DNA of 64,000 nt. It comes from Variovorax boronicumulans (GTDB lineage: Bacteria > Pseudomonadota > Gammaproteobacteria > Burkholderiales > Burkholderiaceae_C). Positions within the stretch are counted from its first letter, which is position 1, and every line of letters starts with the position of its first letter. The notes under the pieces were generated by a model. The model was not told the DNA's origin, made no database searches, and saw only the letters and a program-made list of their open reading frames with translations. Shown one piece after another: positions 27,130-36,343 of the stretch. Where the stretch lies: assembly GCF_007677875.1 (NCBI RefSeq), contig NZ_VEDO01000006.1:282897-346896 (forward strand), given 5' to 3'. A program made the position numbers and the translations under genes.

Positions 27130-27731
27130 GTGTCGATGAGGTCGAAGGCCTGCGTCTCGACGTCGACGAAGGCCAGGGTCATGGCCGCGATGGCGCGCCA
27201 CAGCCGGGCGGCGGGCTGCGCCTCGACCGCCTCGCACAGCGGCGCGATCCAGGGTTGCACGTGGGCGCGGAAGAAGTCGCGCTGCTGCGCCAGGTTGCCC
27301 TGCGCCACGCCCTCGCCCGCGATCAGGTAGCGCATGACCTCCAGCACGTAGGACACGTGGTCCTCGGTCTCGAACTGCGCGGCATCGCGCGTGAGACCCA
27401 GGGCCGCCAAGTCCTCGCGCAGGCGCGCCAGCGGCTTCTCGTTGACGAAGCCCGCGAGGAAGAACGAGGCATAGGGAAAGACCTCGGGCTTGCCCACGCC
27501 CTGGAACAGCGCGGCGAACTCGTGCTGCGCCGACGCCGGCGTGGCCGCGCGCATCTGCGCCACCAGCGCCTGCCAGGGGGGTTCCAGGAAGCTGCCGGGC
27601 TCGGGCGCCTCGGTCACGGCCAGGCGGAACTGCTCCAGCAGGGCCGCGTCGGGCGGCGCCAGCCACAGGCGCGCCAGCAGGCCGTAGAGCTCGGCGCGCG
27701 CGATTTCTTCGCTGAAGGTCTCGGTGGTCAC
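27126..27731 (-). CDS. TorD/DmsD-family redox enzyme chaperone
   Basis: The 201-residue all-helical protein matches the TorD chaperone family: [24 protein letters not shown] at the start, [47 protein letters not shown] in the middle, [16 protein letters not shown] and a later [17 protein letters not shown]. These proteins hold Mo/W enzymes and their Tat signal until cofactor is inserted. The GTG start overlaps the stop of the polyferredoxin gene, and the stop overlaps mobA. The client is presumably the formate dehydrogenase alpha subunit encoded divergently. Confidence 0.88.
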   Translation of the reverse strand: MTTETFSEEIARAELYGLLARLWLAPPDAALLEQFRLAVTEAPEPGSFLEPPWQALVAQMRAATPASAQHEFAALFQGVGKPEVFPYASFFLAGFVNEKPLARLREDLAALGLTRDAAQFETEDHVSYVLEVMRYLIAGEGVAQGNLAQQRDFFRAHVQPWIAPLCEAVEAQPAARLWRAIAAMTLAFVDVETQAFDLIDT

Positions 27732-29893
27732 AGGTCGGTGATGCGGAGTTCTTGGGGGTTGGAGTACATGTCGACGACGCGGCAGTCGCTGCACATCTTC
27801 AGCCGCTCGGCCGCGGCGCCCTGGAAGGCGGCGTGGCCGGCCAGCTTGGCGACCATGGTCTCGATCGCGCGCAATGTGCCGAAGGGCTTGGCGCAGCGCA
27901 CGCAGTGGAAGGGCTGGGCCTCGTGCAGCACCCGGGCCTGGGCGCGCGCGCGGCCTCCGTCGGCCAGCAGCAGGCGCGGTTCGAGCCGGATGGCGTCCTC
28001 CGGGCAGGTGGTGGCACACAGGCCGCACTGCACGCAGCTTTTCTCGGTGAAGCGCAGCTGCGGCCGGTCGGGGTTGTCCGACAGGGCCTGGGACGGGCAG
28101 GCGCCCACGCAGGCCAGGCACAGCGTGCACTTTGCCGCATCGACCTGCAGGCTGCCATACAGCGCACCCGCAGCGGGCAAGGCGATGGCCTCGGACTCAG
28201 CCTGCGGGCTCTGCGCGAGCAGGTGGGCCAGCGCGAGCTCCAGCGTGTTGCGCTTGTCGGCCTGCACCGCGAAGCTGGCGGCCTGGGCCACGCCCTGGGC
28301 CGGCGGTGCGCGCAGCGCGGTGTCGAGCGCGGCGGTGTCGTCCGCCGCGATCAGCCGGAAATGCTGGCCGGCATAGCCCAGGCCCGTCACGATGGCCTGG
28401 GCCTGGGCCATCTGCGCGGCCAGGGCTTCGAGGTACTGCGGCGCCTCGGTGCGGCCGGTCAGCACCCAGACCTGGCTGGCGCCTTGCGCGAGCGCGGCCA
28501 GCCACAGGTCCAGCCCCACGCTGGCGCTGTGCCAAACGGCCAGCGGTAGCACGCGGGCCGGCACGCCATGGGCCCGGCCGGTGCTGGCCGCGCGGCCCAG
28601 GGCCTCGATGGCGGCCGTTCCCTCCTCCTGGCTGTGCAGCAGCAGCGCCGCATCGCGGCCGCCGGCGGCGGCATAGGTGCGCAGCAGTGTGCGCACGCGC
28701 TTGCCCAGGTCGGCCGGCGTGGGGTAGGCGAAGCTCAGCGCGCCGCTGGGGCAGACCGTGCCGCACGCGCCGCAGCCCACGCACAGGTGCGGCTCCACCA
28801 CGATGCCGGCCGTCGGATGCCCCACGCTGCCGCGCCCGCGCGCTGCCGTCTTGCCCTTGAGCGAGGCGTCGGAACGGATGGCCTGGGCCGAGCACACATC
28901 GATGCAGGCCGAGCAGCCGATCTGCTGGTTGCGCGTGTGGGCGCACAGCCGCTGCTCGTAGCGGAAGAAGCGCGGCTTGTCGAACTCGCCGACCAGGCCG
29001 CGCAGCTGCAGCACGGCCTGTGTGAGCGCTGCGCCGGGCGGCACGTGGACGTAGCCCTGCGGTGGCTGGTGCATGGCGAAGGCGGGGGCATCGCCGAGGT
29101 CGAGCACGAGGTCGAAGCGCGCCTCTTCGCTGCGCGCGCTGCGCTCGAAATCGATGGCGCCGGCGGCCTGGCAGGCGGTCACGCAGTCGCGGTGGGCCGT
29201 GCAGCGCGACAGGTCGACCTGGTAGCCGAAATCGATTGCGCCCTCGGGGCAGGCCGCGATGCAGGCATTGCAGCGCGTGCACAGGTCCAGGTCGATCGGG
29301 TTGGCGCTGTCCCAGCCGGCCTCGAAGGCGCCAAGCCAGCCCGACAACCGCGTGAGCCGGCCGCGCAGCACTACCTGGTCGTGGCGTTGCGCCAGCGCGC
29401 CGCCCTCGACCAGCAGCGTGAGGTCGAGCGCGTCGCCGAGCAGCGCGGCGGCGGCCTCGGCGCGTTCGGCCGGGCCGACCACCAGGCAGCGCCCCGCCGA
29501 GCGGTAGCCCACGGTCGCGACCGGCTCGGGCGGCGGCAGCTGGGCCGCGGCGATCAGCGCGGCCAGCTTGGGCGTGGCGGCCGCGCGGTCGCGCGACCAG
29601 CCGCCGGTCTCGCGCAGGTTGACGAAGCGGATCGGCCGTTCGGCCAGCGGCGGCGCGCCTTCGGTCTGCTCGGCCAGTTCCAGGAACAAACGGCTTTCCT
29701 GGGTGCAGCCGACCAGCAATTCCTCGCCGGACTTCGCGGCGCGCTGGAACGCCGGCGCCTCGCGCCGGCACAGCACGGAGTGGACGTCGGTCAGTCCCTC
29801 AGCACTGGCTCCCGGCGTCGCCGCCAGCGCCCGGCTCAGGGCCGGGCGGTCCAGGGTCATGGAGCGATTGCAATCGCAGATCAGGGTCTTCAT
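27728..29893 (-). CDS. Large polyferredoxin (4Fe-4S protein) of the FDH helper operon
   Basis: The 721-residue iron-sulfur protein has full CxxCxxCxxxCP ferredoxin motifs near residues 205-215, 371-381, 589-599 and 620-630. There are further Cys-rich sites near 231-241 and 317-334, and two C-terminal CxxC pairs (664/667 and 701/704). The N-terminus [10 protein letters not shown] is the usual start of the family. There is no signal peptide, so it is cytoplasmic. It is consistently linked to DUF3305/DUF3306/TorD genes and formate dehydrogenase in proteobacteria. It may carry electrons to or from the enzyme or its maturation. Exact role unproven. Confidence 0.85.
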   Translation of the reverse strand: MKTLICDCNRSMTLDRPALSRALAATPGASAEGLTDVHSVLCRREAPAFQRAAKSGEELLVGCTQESRLFLELAEQTEGAPPLAERPIRFVNLRETGGWSRDRAAATPKLAALIAAAQLPPPEPVATVGYRSAGRCLVVGPAERAEAAAALLGDALDLTLLVEGGALAQRHDQVVLRGRLTRLSGWLGAFEAGWDSANPIDLDLCTRCNACIAACPEGAIDFGYQVDLSRCTAHRDCVTACQAAGAIDFERSARSEEARFDLVLDLGDAPAFAMHQPPQGYVHVPPGAALTQAVLQLRGLVGEFDKPRFFRYEQRLCAHTRNQQIGCSACIDVCSAQAIRSDASLKGKTAARGRGSVGHPTAGIVVEPHLCVGCGACGTVCPSGALSFAYPTPADLGKRVRTLLRTYAAAGGRDAALLLHSQEEGTAAIEALGRAASTGRAHGVPARVLPLAVWHSASVGLDLWLAALAQGASQVWVLTGRTEAPQYLEALAAQMAQAQAIVTGLGYAGQHFRLIAADDTAALDTALRAPPAQGVAQAASFAVQADKRNTLELALAHLLAQSPQAESEAIALPAAGALYGSLQVDAAKCTLCLACVGACPSQALSDNPDRPQLRFTEKSCVQCGLCATTCPEDAIRLEPRLLLADGGRARAQARVLHEAQPFHCVRCAKPFGTLRAIETMVAKLAGHAAFQGAAAERLKMCSDCRVVDMYSNPQELRITDL

Positions 29894-30371
29894 CGTAGGG
29901 CTCCATCGCGGCCGCAGGGGGGAGCTGCGGGCCGGCTGCCGGCGGGCCCGTCCGTGCGGGCTCCGTCTCGGTCTCGGTAGTGGCCAGGCCCAGGTAGGCC
30001 GCCTGCGCCATCTGACGCAGCATGGCCGCAGGCAAGGGGTCGGGCGTGTTGTAGTCGTCGATGTAGGTGTCCAGCCCATCCATCACATTGAAGTGCGGAT
30101 CGCTGAACAGCTTCTTGAGCGCGGCGTTGCGCACCTCGCCGCTGACCTCGGGCGCGACGAAACGCGAGAAGTCGGAGTCGCGCGTGAGCTGCGTCACGTC
30201 GTCCAGCGTGGGCAGCGGCGCCGCGGCAGGCGCGGCAGCGGGCGCATCGGCGGGCGCCACGGTGGCGGCGGGTGCGGGTGCGGGTGCGGGCACCTCCGGC
30301 ACCTCCACCCCCTGGCGTGCCTGCACCTTGCGCTGCGACCAGCGCGCGAGAAAGCCGCTGTCCTGCGCCAT
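29799..30371 (-). CDS. DUF3306 protein
   Basis: The 190-residue protein begins FLARWSQRKVQARQG, the DUF3306 opening. A Pro/Ala-rich linker (about 28-52) follows, then the conserved core LPTLDDVTQLTRDSDFSRFVAPEVSGEVRNAALKKLFSDPHFNVMDGLDTYIDDYN. The C-terminal 30 residues read into the next gene, so the two genes overlap by 95 bases in different frames. Family function is unknown, but it is almost always beside DUF3305 and a formate dehydrogenase. It lies three bases downstream of DUF3305. Confidence 0.82.
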   Translation of the reverse strand: MAQDSGFLARWSQRKVQARQGVEVPEVPAPAPAPAATVAPADAPAAAPAAAPLPTLDDVTQLTRDSDFSRFVAPEVSGEVRNAALKKLFSDPHFNVMDGLDTYIDDYNTPDPLPAAMLRQMAQAAYLGLATTETETEPARTGPPAAGPQLPPAAAMEPYDEDPDLRLQSLHDPGPPGPEPGAGGDAGSQC

Positions 30372-30374
30372 GGC

Positions 30375-30866
30375 TCAGCGCCGCTCCTGCGGCGCCACGA
30401 AGGACGCCGGACGCTTGCGCCGCTTGGGCTCGGGCCGGTAGTGCGCGTCGACGAAGTCCTGCAGCGCGGCGCGCACGCCCTCGTCCAGCGGGCAGTTGTC
30501 CACGCGCTCCTGCGCGTCGAGCCAGCGGCCGGCTTCGTTGTAGGAGAGCGTCACGATCTCGGGCCAGGCCCGCGCGGGGTCGGCATGGTCGGTGCGCCAC
30601 ATCACGAACCAGACCGGGGCGCCCGAACTCAGGTTGAGGTAGTAGCCCTCGGCCTCGTCGCGGTGCAGCGTGACCGGCAGGTCGGGGAACAGCCACTGCG
30701 CGCAGCGCCCGTCGTCGCGCAGCAGCCGCGGGGCGCTGCCGAAGCCGCCGTCGTCCGGCACGACCTCGGCGATGCTGAAGCGCCAATCCTCCCAGCGGCT
30801 GGGTTGCCGCAGGCGGTCGATGCGCACCGCAACGCGCATGCAGGGAGGAAGCTCGTTCGAGAACAC
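30375..30866 (-). CDS. DUF3305 protein
   Basis: The 163-residue protein has the DUF3305 core WEDWRFSIAEVVPD, then LHRDEAEGYYLNLSSGAPVWFVMWR and VTLSYNEAGRWLDAQERVDNCPL, ending in a basic tail (EPKRRKRPASFVAPQERR). It is first in the leftward helper operon. The GTG at 30866 is used here. An ATG at 30839 (MRVAVRIDRL) is an alternative, as neither has a clear ribosome-binding site. Function unknown; genetically tied to formate dehydrogenase biogenesis. Confidence 0.82.
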   Translation of the reverse strand: MFSNELPPCMRVAVRIDRLRQPSRWEDWRFSIAEVVPDDGGFGSAPRLLRDDGRCAQWLFPDLPVTLHRDEAEGYYLNLSSGAPVWFVMWRTDHADPARAWPEIVTLSYNEAGRWLDAQERVDNCPLDEGVRAALQDFVDAHYRPEPKRRKRPASFVAPQERR

Positions 30867-31062
30867 CGTGGAAAGGACTCCGCGCCACAGTGGCGCCGGT
30901 TGGGGCCGGTGCTGTGCGGCCGAAGCGCGGCAGTGTAGCCCTCGCTACCCCAGAGAGGCAGATGGGGGCAATCCCCAGCATGCGGGATATACGACGCCGC
31001 ATATGCTCAAACGGTAATATGCACTGCTGAGCCGGCGGTCGCGCCGGAAAGAGGTTAGCCAG
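30867..31062. promoter_or_regulatory. Divergent control region of the formate dehydrogenase operons
   Basis: The 196 bases separate the helper operon (left) from the dehydrogenase operon (right). Three inverted repeats crowd 30963-31022: TGGGG/CCCCA (30963-30977), ATGCGG/CCGCAT (30980-31002, 11-base gap) and GCATAT/ATATGC (30999-31022, 12-base gap). The last contains the palindrome GCATATGC. This part is A+T-richer than its surroundings. It is the natural operator site for the ModE-like regulator or an anaerobic or formate-responsive factor. No match to the classical ModE consensus was found. Confidence 0.5.
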
Positions 31063-31287
31063 ATGTCCCAGCCAAACCCTTCGCGCGATACGCGCCAGCC
31101 TGCCTTGTCCCGCCGCACCGTCTTCGCCGGCGTCGGTGTCGCGGGCGCCGCCGCAGCGGCCGCCACCGTGCTCCCCGGCGCCGTGCGCAGCGCGGCACCT
31201 GCCGTTGCAGCGGCACCGCAGCCTGCAAGCACGGGCTACCAGCTCACGGACCACGTGAAGCGCTACTACCAGACCGCGCGGGTCTGA
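31063..31287 (+). CDS. Tat-signal micro-protein of the FDH operon
   Basis: The 74-residue protein is mostly a twin-arginine signal (LSRRTVFAGVGVAGAAAAAATVLPGA, Arg17-Arg18) with a short mature part ending GYQLTDHVKRYYQTARV. Proteins of this type head many formate dehydrogenase operons and are annotated only as formate dehydrogenase region protein. It may be a small periplasmic subunit or a folding partner for the alpha subunit. GAGG lies eight bases before the ATG. It is followed by fdhA after 19 bases. Confidence 0.85.
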   Translation: MSQPNPSRDTRQPALSRRTVFAGVGVAGAAAAAATVLPGAVRSAAPAVAAAPQPASTGYQLTDHVKRYYQTARV

Positions 31288-31306
31288 GGCGCAGGAGGAG
31301 CCCGCG

Positions 31307-34282
31307 ATGTTGCTCACCCGCAAGTCTTCCACCACGCACCCGGTCCAACTGTCGTCGGGCCTGGTGGCCCAGCTCGCGCGCGGGCTGTCCCATGCGGTGC
31401 CCACCGTCGACCGCCGCGCCTTCCTGCGCCGTTCCGGTCTGGGCGTGGGCGCCGGCATCGCGGCCTCACAGCTCACGCTGGTCAAGAAGGTCGAGGCGGC
31501 CGCCGACGCGCCCGCCGTCGGCAAGGGCAATGTCGAGGTCAAGCGCACGGTATGCGGCCACTGCTCGGTGGGCTGCGCGGTGGACGCGGTGGTCGAGAAC
31601 GGCGTCTGGGTGCGCCAGGAGCCGGTGTTCGACTCGCCGATCAACATGGGCGCGCACTGCGCCAAGGGCGCGGCGCTGCGCGAGCACGGGCATGGCGAGT
31701 TCCGCCTGAAGTACCCGATGAAGCTCGTCAACGGCAAGTACGAGCGCATCGGCTGGGACCAGGCCCTGAACGAAATCAGCGCCAAGATGCTGGAGCTCAA
31801 GAAAGCCAGCGGCCCCGATTCCATCTTCGTCGTCGGTTCGTCCAAGCACAACAACGAGCAGGCCTACCTGCTGCGCAAGTGGCTGTCGTTCTGGGGCAGC
31901 AACAACACCGACCACCAGGCGCGCATCTGCCACAGCACCACGGTGGCGGGCGTCGCCAACACCTGGGGGTATGGCGCGATGACCAACTCCTACAACGACA
32001 TGCAGAACGCCAAGGCGGCGCTGTACATCGGCTCGAACGCCGCGGAGGCGCATCCGGTGTCCATGCTGCACCTGCTGCATGCCAAGGAGACCGGTTGCAA
32101 GGTGATCGTGGTGGACCCGCGCTTCACGCGCACGGCGGCCAAGGCCGACGAGTACGTGCGCATCCGCTCGGGCACCGACATCGCCTTCCTGTTCGGCGTG
32201 CTCTACCAGGTGTTCAAGAACGGCTGGGAGGACAAGAAGTACGTCGAGGACCGCGTCTACGGCCTGGACAAGGTGCGCGAGGAGGTCATGGCCAAGTGGA
32301 CGCCCGACAAGGTGCAGGAGGTCTGCGGCGTCGACGAGGCCACCACGCTCAAGGTCGCGCGCATCATGGCCGAGAACCGGCCCAGCACGCTGGTCTGGTG
32401 CATGGGCCAGACCCAGCACACCATCGGCAACGCCATGGTGCGTGCCTCGTGCATCTTGCAGCTGGCGCTGGGCAACATCGGCAAGTCGGGCGGCGGCGCC
32501 AACATCTTCCGCGGCCACGACAACGTGCAGGGCGCGACCGACGTCGGCCCCAACCCCGATTCCCTGCCCGGTTACTACGGCCTGGCCGAGGGTGCGTTCA
32601 AGCACTTCGCCGCCACCTGGGGCGTGGACTTCGAGTGGATCAAGCAGCAGTACGCGCCCGGCATGATGACCAAGCCCGGCATGACGGTGTCGCGCTGGAT
32701 CGACGGCGTGCTCGAGAAGAACGAACTGATCGACCAGGACAGCAACCTGCGCGGCCTGTTCTTCTGGGGCCATGCGCCCAACTCGCAGACGCGCGGCCTG
32801 GAGATGAAGAAGGCGCTGGACAAGCTGGACCTGCTGGTCGTCGTCGACCCTTTCCCCAGCGCCACGGCCGCGATGGCGGCCATGCCCGGCCAGGCCGGCG
32901 ACCTGAACCCGAACCGCGCCGTCTACCTGCTGCCGGCCACCACGCAGTTCGAGACCAGCGGCTCGTGCACGGCGTCCAACCGTTCGATCCAGTGGCGCGA
33001 GAAGGTCATCGAGCCGCTGTGGGAAAGCCGCAGCGACCACATGATCATGTACCAGCTGGCCGAGAAGCTGGGCTTCGCCAAGGAGCTGGTCAAGAACTAC
33101 AAGATGCAGAAGGTCAAGGGCATGGACGAGCCTGTGCCCGAGGACATCCTGCGCGAGATCAACAAGTGCGTCTGGACCATCGGCTACACCGGGCAGAGCC
33201 CCGAGCGTCTGAAGGCCCACATGCGCAACATGAACGTCTTCGACGTGAAGACGCTGCGCGCCAAGGGCGGCATCGACAAGGAGACCGGCTACGCGCTGGA
33301 CGGCGACTACTTCGGCCTGCCCTGGCCGTGCTGGGGCACGCCGGAGATGAAGCACCCCGGCACCGCCAACCTGTACGACACCAGCCTGCACGTGATGGAC
33401 GGCGGCGGCAACTTCCGCGCGAACTTCGGCGTGGAGCGCGAGGGCGTCTCGCTGCTCGCGGCCGATGGCTCCTACAGCAAGGGCGCGGACCTCACCACCG
33501 GCTACCCCGAGTTCGACCACCTGCTGCTCAAGAAGCTGGGCTGGTGGGGCGAGCTCAGCGAGGCCGAGCAGAAGGCCGCCGAGGGCAAGAACTGGAAGAC
33601 CGACCCGACCGGCGCCATCATCCGCGTGGCCATGAAGAACCATGGCTGCCACCCCTTCGGCAACGCCAAGGCGCGCGCCGTGGTCTGGAACTTCCCCGAC
33701 CCGATCCCGCAGCACCGCGAGCCGCTGTACAGCACGCGGGCCGACCTCGTCGCCAAGTACCCCACACACGACGACAAGAAGGCCTTCTGGCGCCTGCCCA
33801 CGCTGTACAAGACGGTGCAGGAGCAGAACAAGGACATCGGCAAGACCTTCCCGCTGGTGATGACCTCGGGTCGGCTGGTCGAGTACGAAGGCGGCGGCGA
33901 GGAGACCCGCTCCAACCCCTGGCTGGCCGAGCTGCAGCAGGAGATGTTCGTCGAGATCAACCCGCGCGCCGCCAACGACCGCGGCATCCGCAACGGCGAC
34001 CAGGTCTGGGTCAAGACCCCGCCCATGGCCGCCCTGCCCGACTTCAAGGGCCTGAAGGTGCGGGCCCTGGTGACCGAGCGCGTGGATGCCGGCACGGTGT
34101 TCCTGCCCTTCCACTTCTCGGGCCGCTGGGGCGGCATCGACCTGGCCAAGTACTACCCCGAGGGCGCCATGCCCATCGTGCGCGGCGAGGCCATCAACAC
34201 CGCCACCACCTATGGCTACGACAGCGTCACGATGATGCAGGAAACCAAGACCACCGTGTGCCAGATCGAGAAGGCCGCATAA
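31307..34282 (+). CDS. fdhA: Formate dehydrogenase alpha (catalytic) subunit
   Basis: The 991-residue W/Mo-bisMGD oxidoreductase is exported by Tat; the signal is DRRAFLRRSGLGVGAG with Arg36-Arg37 after an unusually long n-region. The [4Fe-4S] ligands are Cys83, Cys86, Cys90 and Cys118. The metal ligand is Cys208 in ARICHSTTVAG, where FdnG-type enzymes use selenocysteine, and His209 follows as in the active site of the family. GAMTNSYND and the C-terminal MPT-binding region (LVMTSGRLVEYEGGGEETRSN, MFVEINPRAANDRGIRNGDQVWV) are intact. A GGAGGAG site precedes the start. It oxidises formate to CO2 on the periplasmic side. Confidence 0.95.
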   Translation: MLLTRKSSTTHPVQLSSGLVAQLARGLSHAVPTVDRRAFLRRSGLGVGAGIAASQLTLVKKVEAAADAPAVGKGNVEVKRTVCGHCSVGCAVDAVVENGVWVRQEPVFDSPINMGAHCAKGAALREHGHGEFRLKYPMKLVNGKYERIGWDQALNEISAKMLELKKASGPDSIFVVGSSKHNNEQAYLLRKWLSFWGSNNTDHQARICHSTTVAGVANTWGYGAMTNSYNDMQNAKAALYIGSNAAEAHPVSMLHLLHAKETGCKVIVVDPRFTRTAAKADEYVRIRSGTDIAFLFGVLYQVFKNGWEDKKYVEDRVYGLDKVREEVMAKWTPDKVQEVCGVDEATTLKVARIMAENRPSTLVWCMGQTQHTIGNAMVRASCILQLALGNIGKSGGGANIFRGHDNVQGATDVGPNPDSLPGYYGLAEGAFKHFAATWGVDFEWIKQQYAPGMMTKPGMTVSRWIDGVLEKNELIDQDSNLRGLFFWGHAPNSQTRGLEMKKALDKLDLLVVVDPFPSATAAMAAMPGQAGDLNPNRAVYLLPATTQFETSGSCTASNRSIQWREKVIEPLWESRSDHMIMYQLAEKLGFAKELVKNYKMQKVKGMDEPVPEDILREINKCVWTIGYTGQSPERLKAHMRNMNVFDVKTLRAKGGIDKETGYALDGDYFGLPWPCWGTPEMKHPGTANLYDTSLHVMDGGGNFRANFGVEREGVSLLAADGSYSKGADLTTGYPEFDHLLLKKLGWWGELSEAEQKAAEGKNWKTDPTGAIIRVAMKNHGCHPFGNAKARAVVWNFPDPIPQHREPLYSTRADLVAKYPTHDDKKAFWRLPTLYKTVQEQNKDIGKTFPLVMTSGRLVEYEGGGEETRSNPWLAELQQEMFVEINPRAANDRGIRNGDQVWVKTPPMAALPDFKGLKVRALVTERVDAGTVFLPFHFSGRWGGIDLAKYYPEGAMPIVRGEAINTATTYGYDSVTMMQETKTTVCQIEKAA

Positions 34283-34292
34283 GGAATCCACC

Positions 34293-34886
34293 ATGGCACG
34301 CATGAAATTCATCTGCGACTCGGAGCGCTGCATCGAGTGCAACGGCTGCGTCACGGCCTGCAAGGCCGAGAACGACGTCCCCTGGGGCGTGAACCGGCGC
34401 CGCGTGGTCACCATGGGTGACGGCCAGCCCGGCGAGAAGAGCATTTCGGTGGCCTGCATGCACTGCAGCGACGCGCCCTGCATGGCGGTGTGCCCGGTGG
34501 ACTGCTTCTACCGCACCGACGAGGGCGTGGTGCTGCACGACAAGGACGTGTGCATCGGCTGCGGCTACTGCAGCTACGCCTGCCCGTTCGGTGCACCGCA
34601 GTTCCCGAGCAACGGCACCTTCGGCCTGCGCGGCAAGATGGACAAGTGCACCTTCTGCGCCGGCGGCCCCGAGGAACACGGCAGTGCCGCCGAAAACGAG
34701 AAATACGGACGCAACCGGCTGTCCGAAGGCAAGCTGCCGGCCTGCGCCGAGATGTGCTCGACCAAGGCCTTGCTGGGCGGCGACGGCGATGTGGTGGCCG
34801 ACATCTTCCGCACCCGCGTGCTGCACCGTGGCAAGGGCAGCGAAGTGTGGGGCTGGGGCACAGCCTACGGAAAGCCGAGCAAGTGA
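34293..34886 (+). CDS. fdh3B: Formate dehydrogenase beta subunit (four 4Fe-4S clusters)
   Basis: The 197-residue electron-transfer subunit has four cysteine groups: CIECNGCVTACK near residue 13, CMHCSDAPCMAVCP near 55, CIGCGYCSYACP near 89, and the split CTFC...CAEMC near 118-155. It has no C-terminal membrane helix, unlike E. coli FdnH, and fits the shorter FDH3-type beta subunit. It passes electrons from fdhA to the cytochrome b subunit and is presumably exported as a complex with the Tat-bearing alpha subunit. It follows fdhA by ten bases and overlaps the next start (ATGA). Confidence 0.94.
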   Translation: MARMKFICDSERCIECNGCVTACKAENDVPWGVNRRRVVTMGDGQPGEKSISVACMHCSDAPCMAVCPVDCFYRTDEGVVLHDKDVCIGCGYCSYACPFGAPQFPSNGTFGLRGKMDKCTFCAGGPEEHGSAAENEKYGRNRLSEGKLPACAEMCSTKALLGGDGDVVADIFRTRVLHRGKGSEVWGWGTAYGKPSK

Positions 34887-35119
34887 TGGCCCGCGCAACC
34901 CTGCTCTGCGCCGCGCTGGCCGCCACCGCGCTGCTGCTCGGTGGCTGCGGCGAGAAGCCCCAGCATGCGGGCACCAGCCATGGCCACAGCACCCCGGCCT
35001 GGAACGGCCCGCAGACCGGCTTCACCGCACCGGGCTGGAAGGTCGGCGACCAGGCCAGCTGGGACGAACAGATCAAGCAGCGCAACCGCGGCCAGAACGA
35101 GTACCTGCGGCTGCCGTGA
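34886..35119 (+). CDS. Small lipoprotein of the FDH operon
   Basis: The 77-residue protein has a lipoprotein signal (MARATLLCAALAATALLLGGCGE, acylated Cys near residue 21). The short mature part is HAGTSHGHSTPAWNGPQTGFTAPGWKVGDQASWDEQIKQRNRGQNEY. It overlaps the beta-subunit stop by one base and is followed by the gamma subunit 22 bases later. I know no function. An envelope-anchored accessory or assembly factor for the dehydrogenase is a reasonable guess. Confidence 0.75.
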   Translation: MARATLLCAALAATALLLGGCGEKPQHAGTSHGHSTPAWNGPQTGFTAPGWKVGDQASWDEQIKQRNRGQNEYLRLP

Positions 35120-35141
35120 CCCCGATGCAAAGGTCCCGACC

Positions 35142-36323
35142 ATGAACAAGGCGCTTTCCCGCTGGATCGCGGTCGCTCTGTTGGGCGCGGCGGGTGCCTG
35201 GGCGCAGGCCCCGGACCCGGCCGCTCCCCCTGCTGCTACACCCGCTCCTACACCCGCGGCTGCCTCCGCCGCCACGGCATTGAATGGCCCGCCGCCCGGC
35301 TTCGTGGCTCCGGCCGAGCCGAAGGCCGACGACAGCAATGCGGCACGCGCCAAATCCCAGCCTGGCAACAATGCGCCGTTCTGGCGCGGCGTGCGCAACT
35401 CGGGCGAGACCGCGGGCGTGACCCAGGTGCAGGGCCTGGAGACGGGCGTGCTGATCCAGCGCTTCGAACGCTACCCGGGCGTGGACTACGCCACGGCCGG
35501 CGAAGCCTGGCGCCAGGTGCGCAACCGCTTCATCATTCCCTACGGGGGCGCGCTGATGCTGATCGCACTGGTGGCCATCGCGCTGTTCTATTTCGGCCGC
35601 GGCACGATGGGGCATGCCAGCGCAGAAGGCGGCCGGCGTATCGAGCGCTTCACGCCCTTCGAGCGCGCCGCGCACTGGCTCAACGCCATCGCCTTCGTGC
35701 TGCTGGGTGTCTCGGGCATCCTCATGGCCTTCGGCAAGTTCCTGCTGCTGCCGTGGATGGGGCACACCGTCTTCGGCCTCATTACCTACGGGCTCAAGAC
35801 GCTGCACAACTTCGTCGGGCCGCTGTTCGCCGTGTCGCTGCTGGTGATCTTCTTCACCTTCGTGAAGGACAACCTGCCGCGCCGTGAGGACTGGACCTGG
35901 GTCAAGAAGGCGGGCGGCATGTTCTCCGGCCATGAGGTCCCTTCTCACCGCTTCAACGCCGGCGAGAAGGGCATCTTCTGGGGTGGGGTATTCGTGCTGG
36001 GCCTGACCGTCGTGCTCTCCGGCCTGGTGCTGGACCACCTCGTGCCCAACATCGCCTACACGCGCGGCACCATGCAGATCGCCCACATGTTCCACGCCAC
36101 GGGCGCGGTGCTGATGCTGTGCGCCTTCTTCGGCCACATCTACCTGGGCACGTTGGGCATGCGCGGTGCCTACACGGCCATGCGCAAGGGCTATGTCAGC
36201 GAGGCCTGGGCCCAGGAACACCACGCGCTCTGGTACGAGGACATCCGGGCTGGCAAGATTGCCGCGCAGCGATCCGGCGCGCCGGCGGCGCAGGACGCCC
36301 AGCCCCAGCCCCGCCAGGCATGA
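35142..36323 (+). CDS. Formate dehydrogenase gamma subunit (cytochrome b)
   Basis: The 393-residue protein has a signal peptide (MNKALSRWIAVALLGAAGAWAQ), then a Pro/Ala-rich periplasmic section with GPPPGFVAPAEPK and QVQGLETGVLIQRFERYPGVDYATAGEAWRQVRN. About five membrane helices follow from residue 130. Haem-ligand His candidates are in ERAAHWLNAIAF, KTLHNFVGPLFA and AHMFHATGAVLM, as in FdnI/FdoI. It anchors the dehydrogenase and reduces quinone. The long N-terminal periplasmic domain is absent from E. coli FdnI but usual in betaproteobacterial FDH. The tail QDAQPQPRQA is disordered. Confidence 0.92.
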   Translation: MNKALSRWIAVALLGAAGAWAQAPDPAAPPAATPAPTPAAASAATALNGPPPGFVAPAEPKADDSNAARAKSQPGNNAPFWRGVRNSGETAGVTQVQGLETGVLIQRFERYPGVDYATAGEAWRQVRNRFIIPYGGALMLIALVAIALFYFGRGTMGHASAEGGRRIERFTPFERAAHWLNAIAFVLLGVSGILMAFGKFLLLPWMGHTVFGLITYGLKTLHNFVGPLFAVSLLVIFFTFVKDNLPRREDWTWVKKAGGMFSGHEVPSHRFNAGEKGIFWGGVFVLGLTVVLSGLVLDHLVPNIAYTRGTMQIAHMFHATGAVLMLCAFFGHIYLGTLGMRGAYTAMRKGYVSEAWAQEHHALWYEDIRAGKIAAQRSGAPAAQDAQPQPRQA

Positions 36324-36343
36324 GCCGCCCTCTGGAGACCCCG

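Noticed and set aside
31466..34483. About 1000-codon minus-strand frame opposite fdhA, and a 917-codon plus frame in the wrong phase
   Set aside because: Both are shadows of fdhA; composition is biased and no family motif appears.
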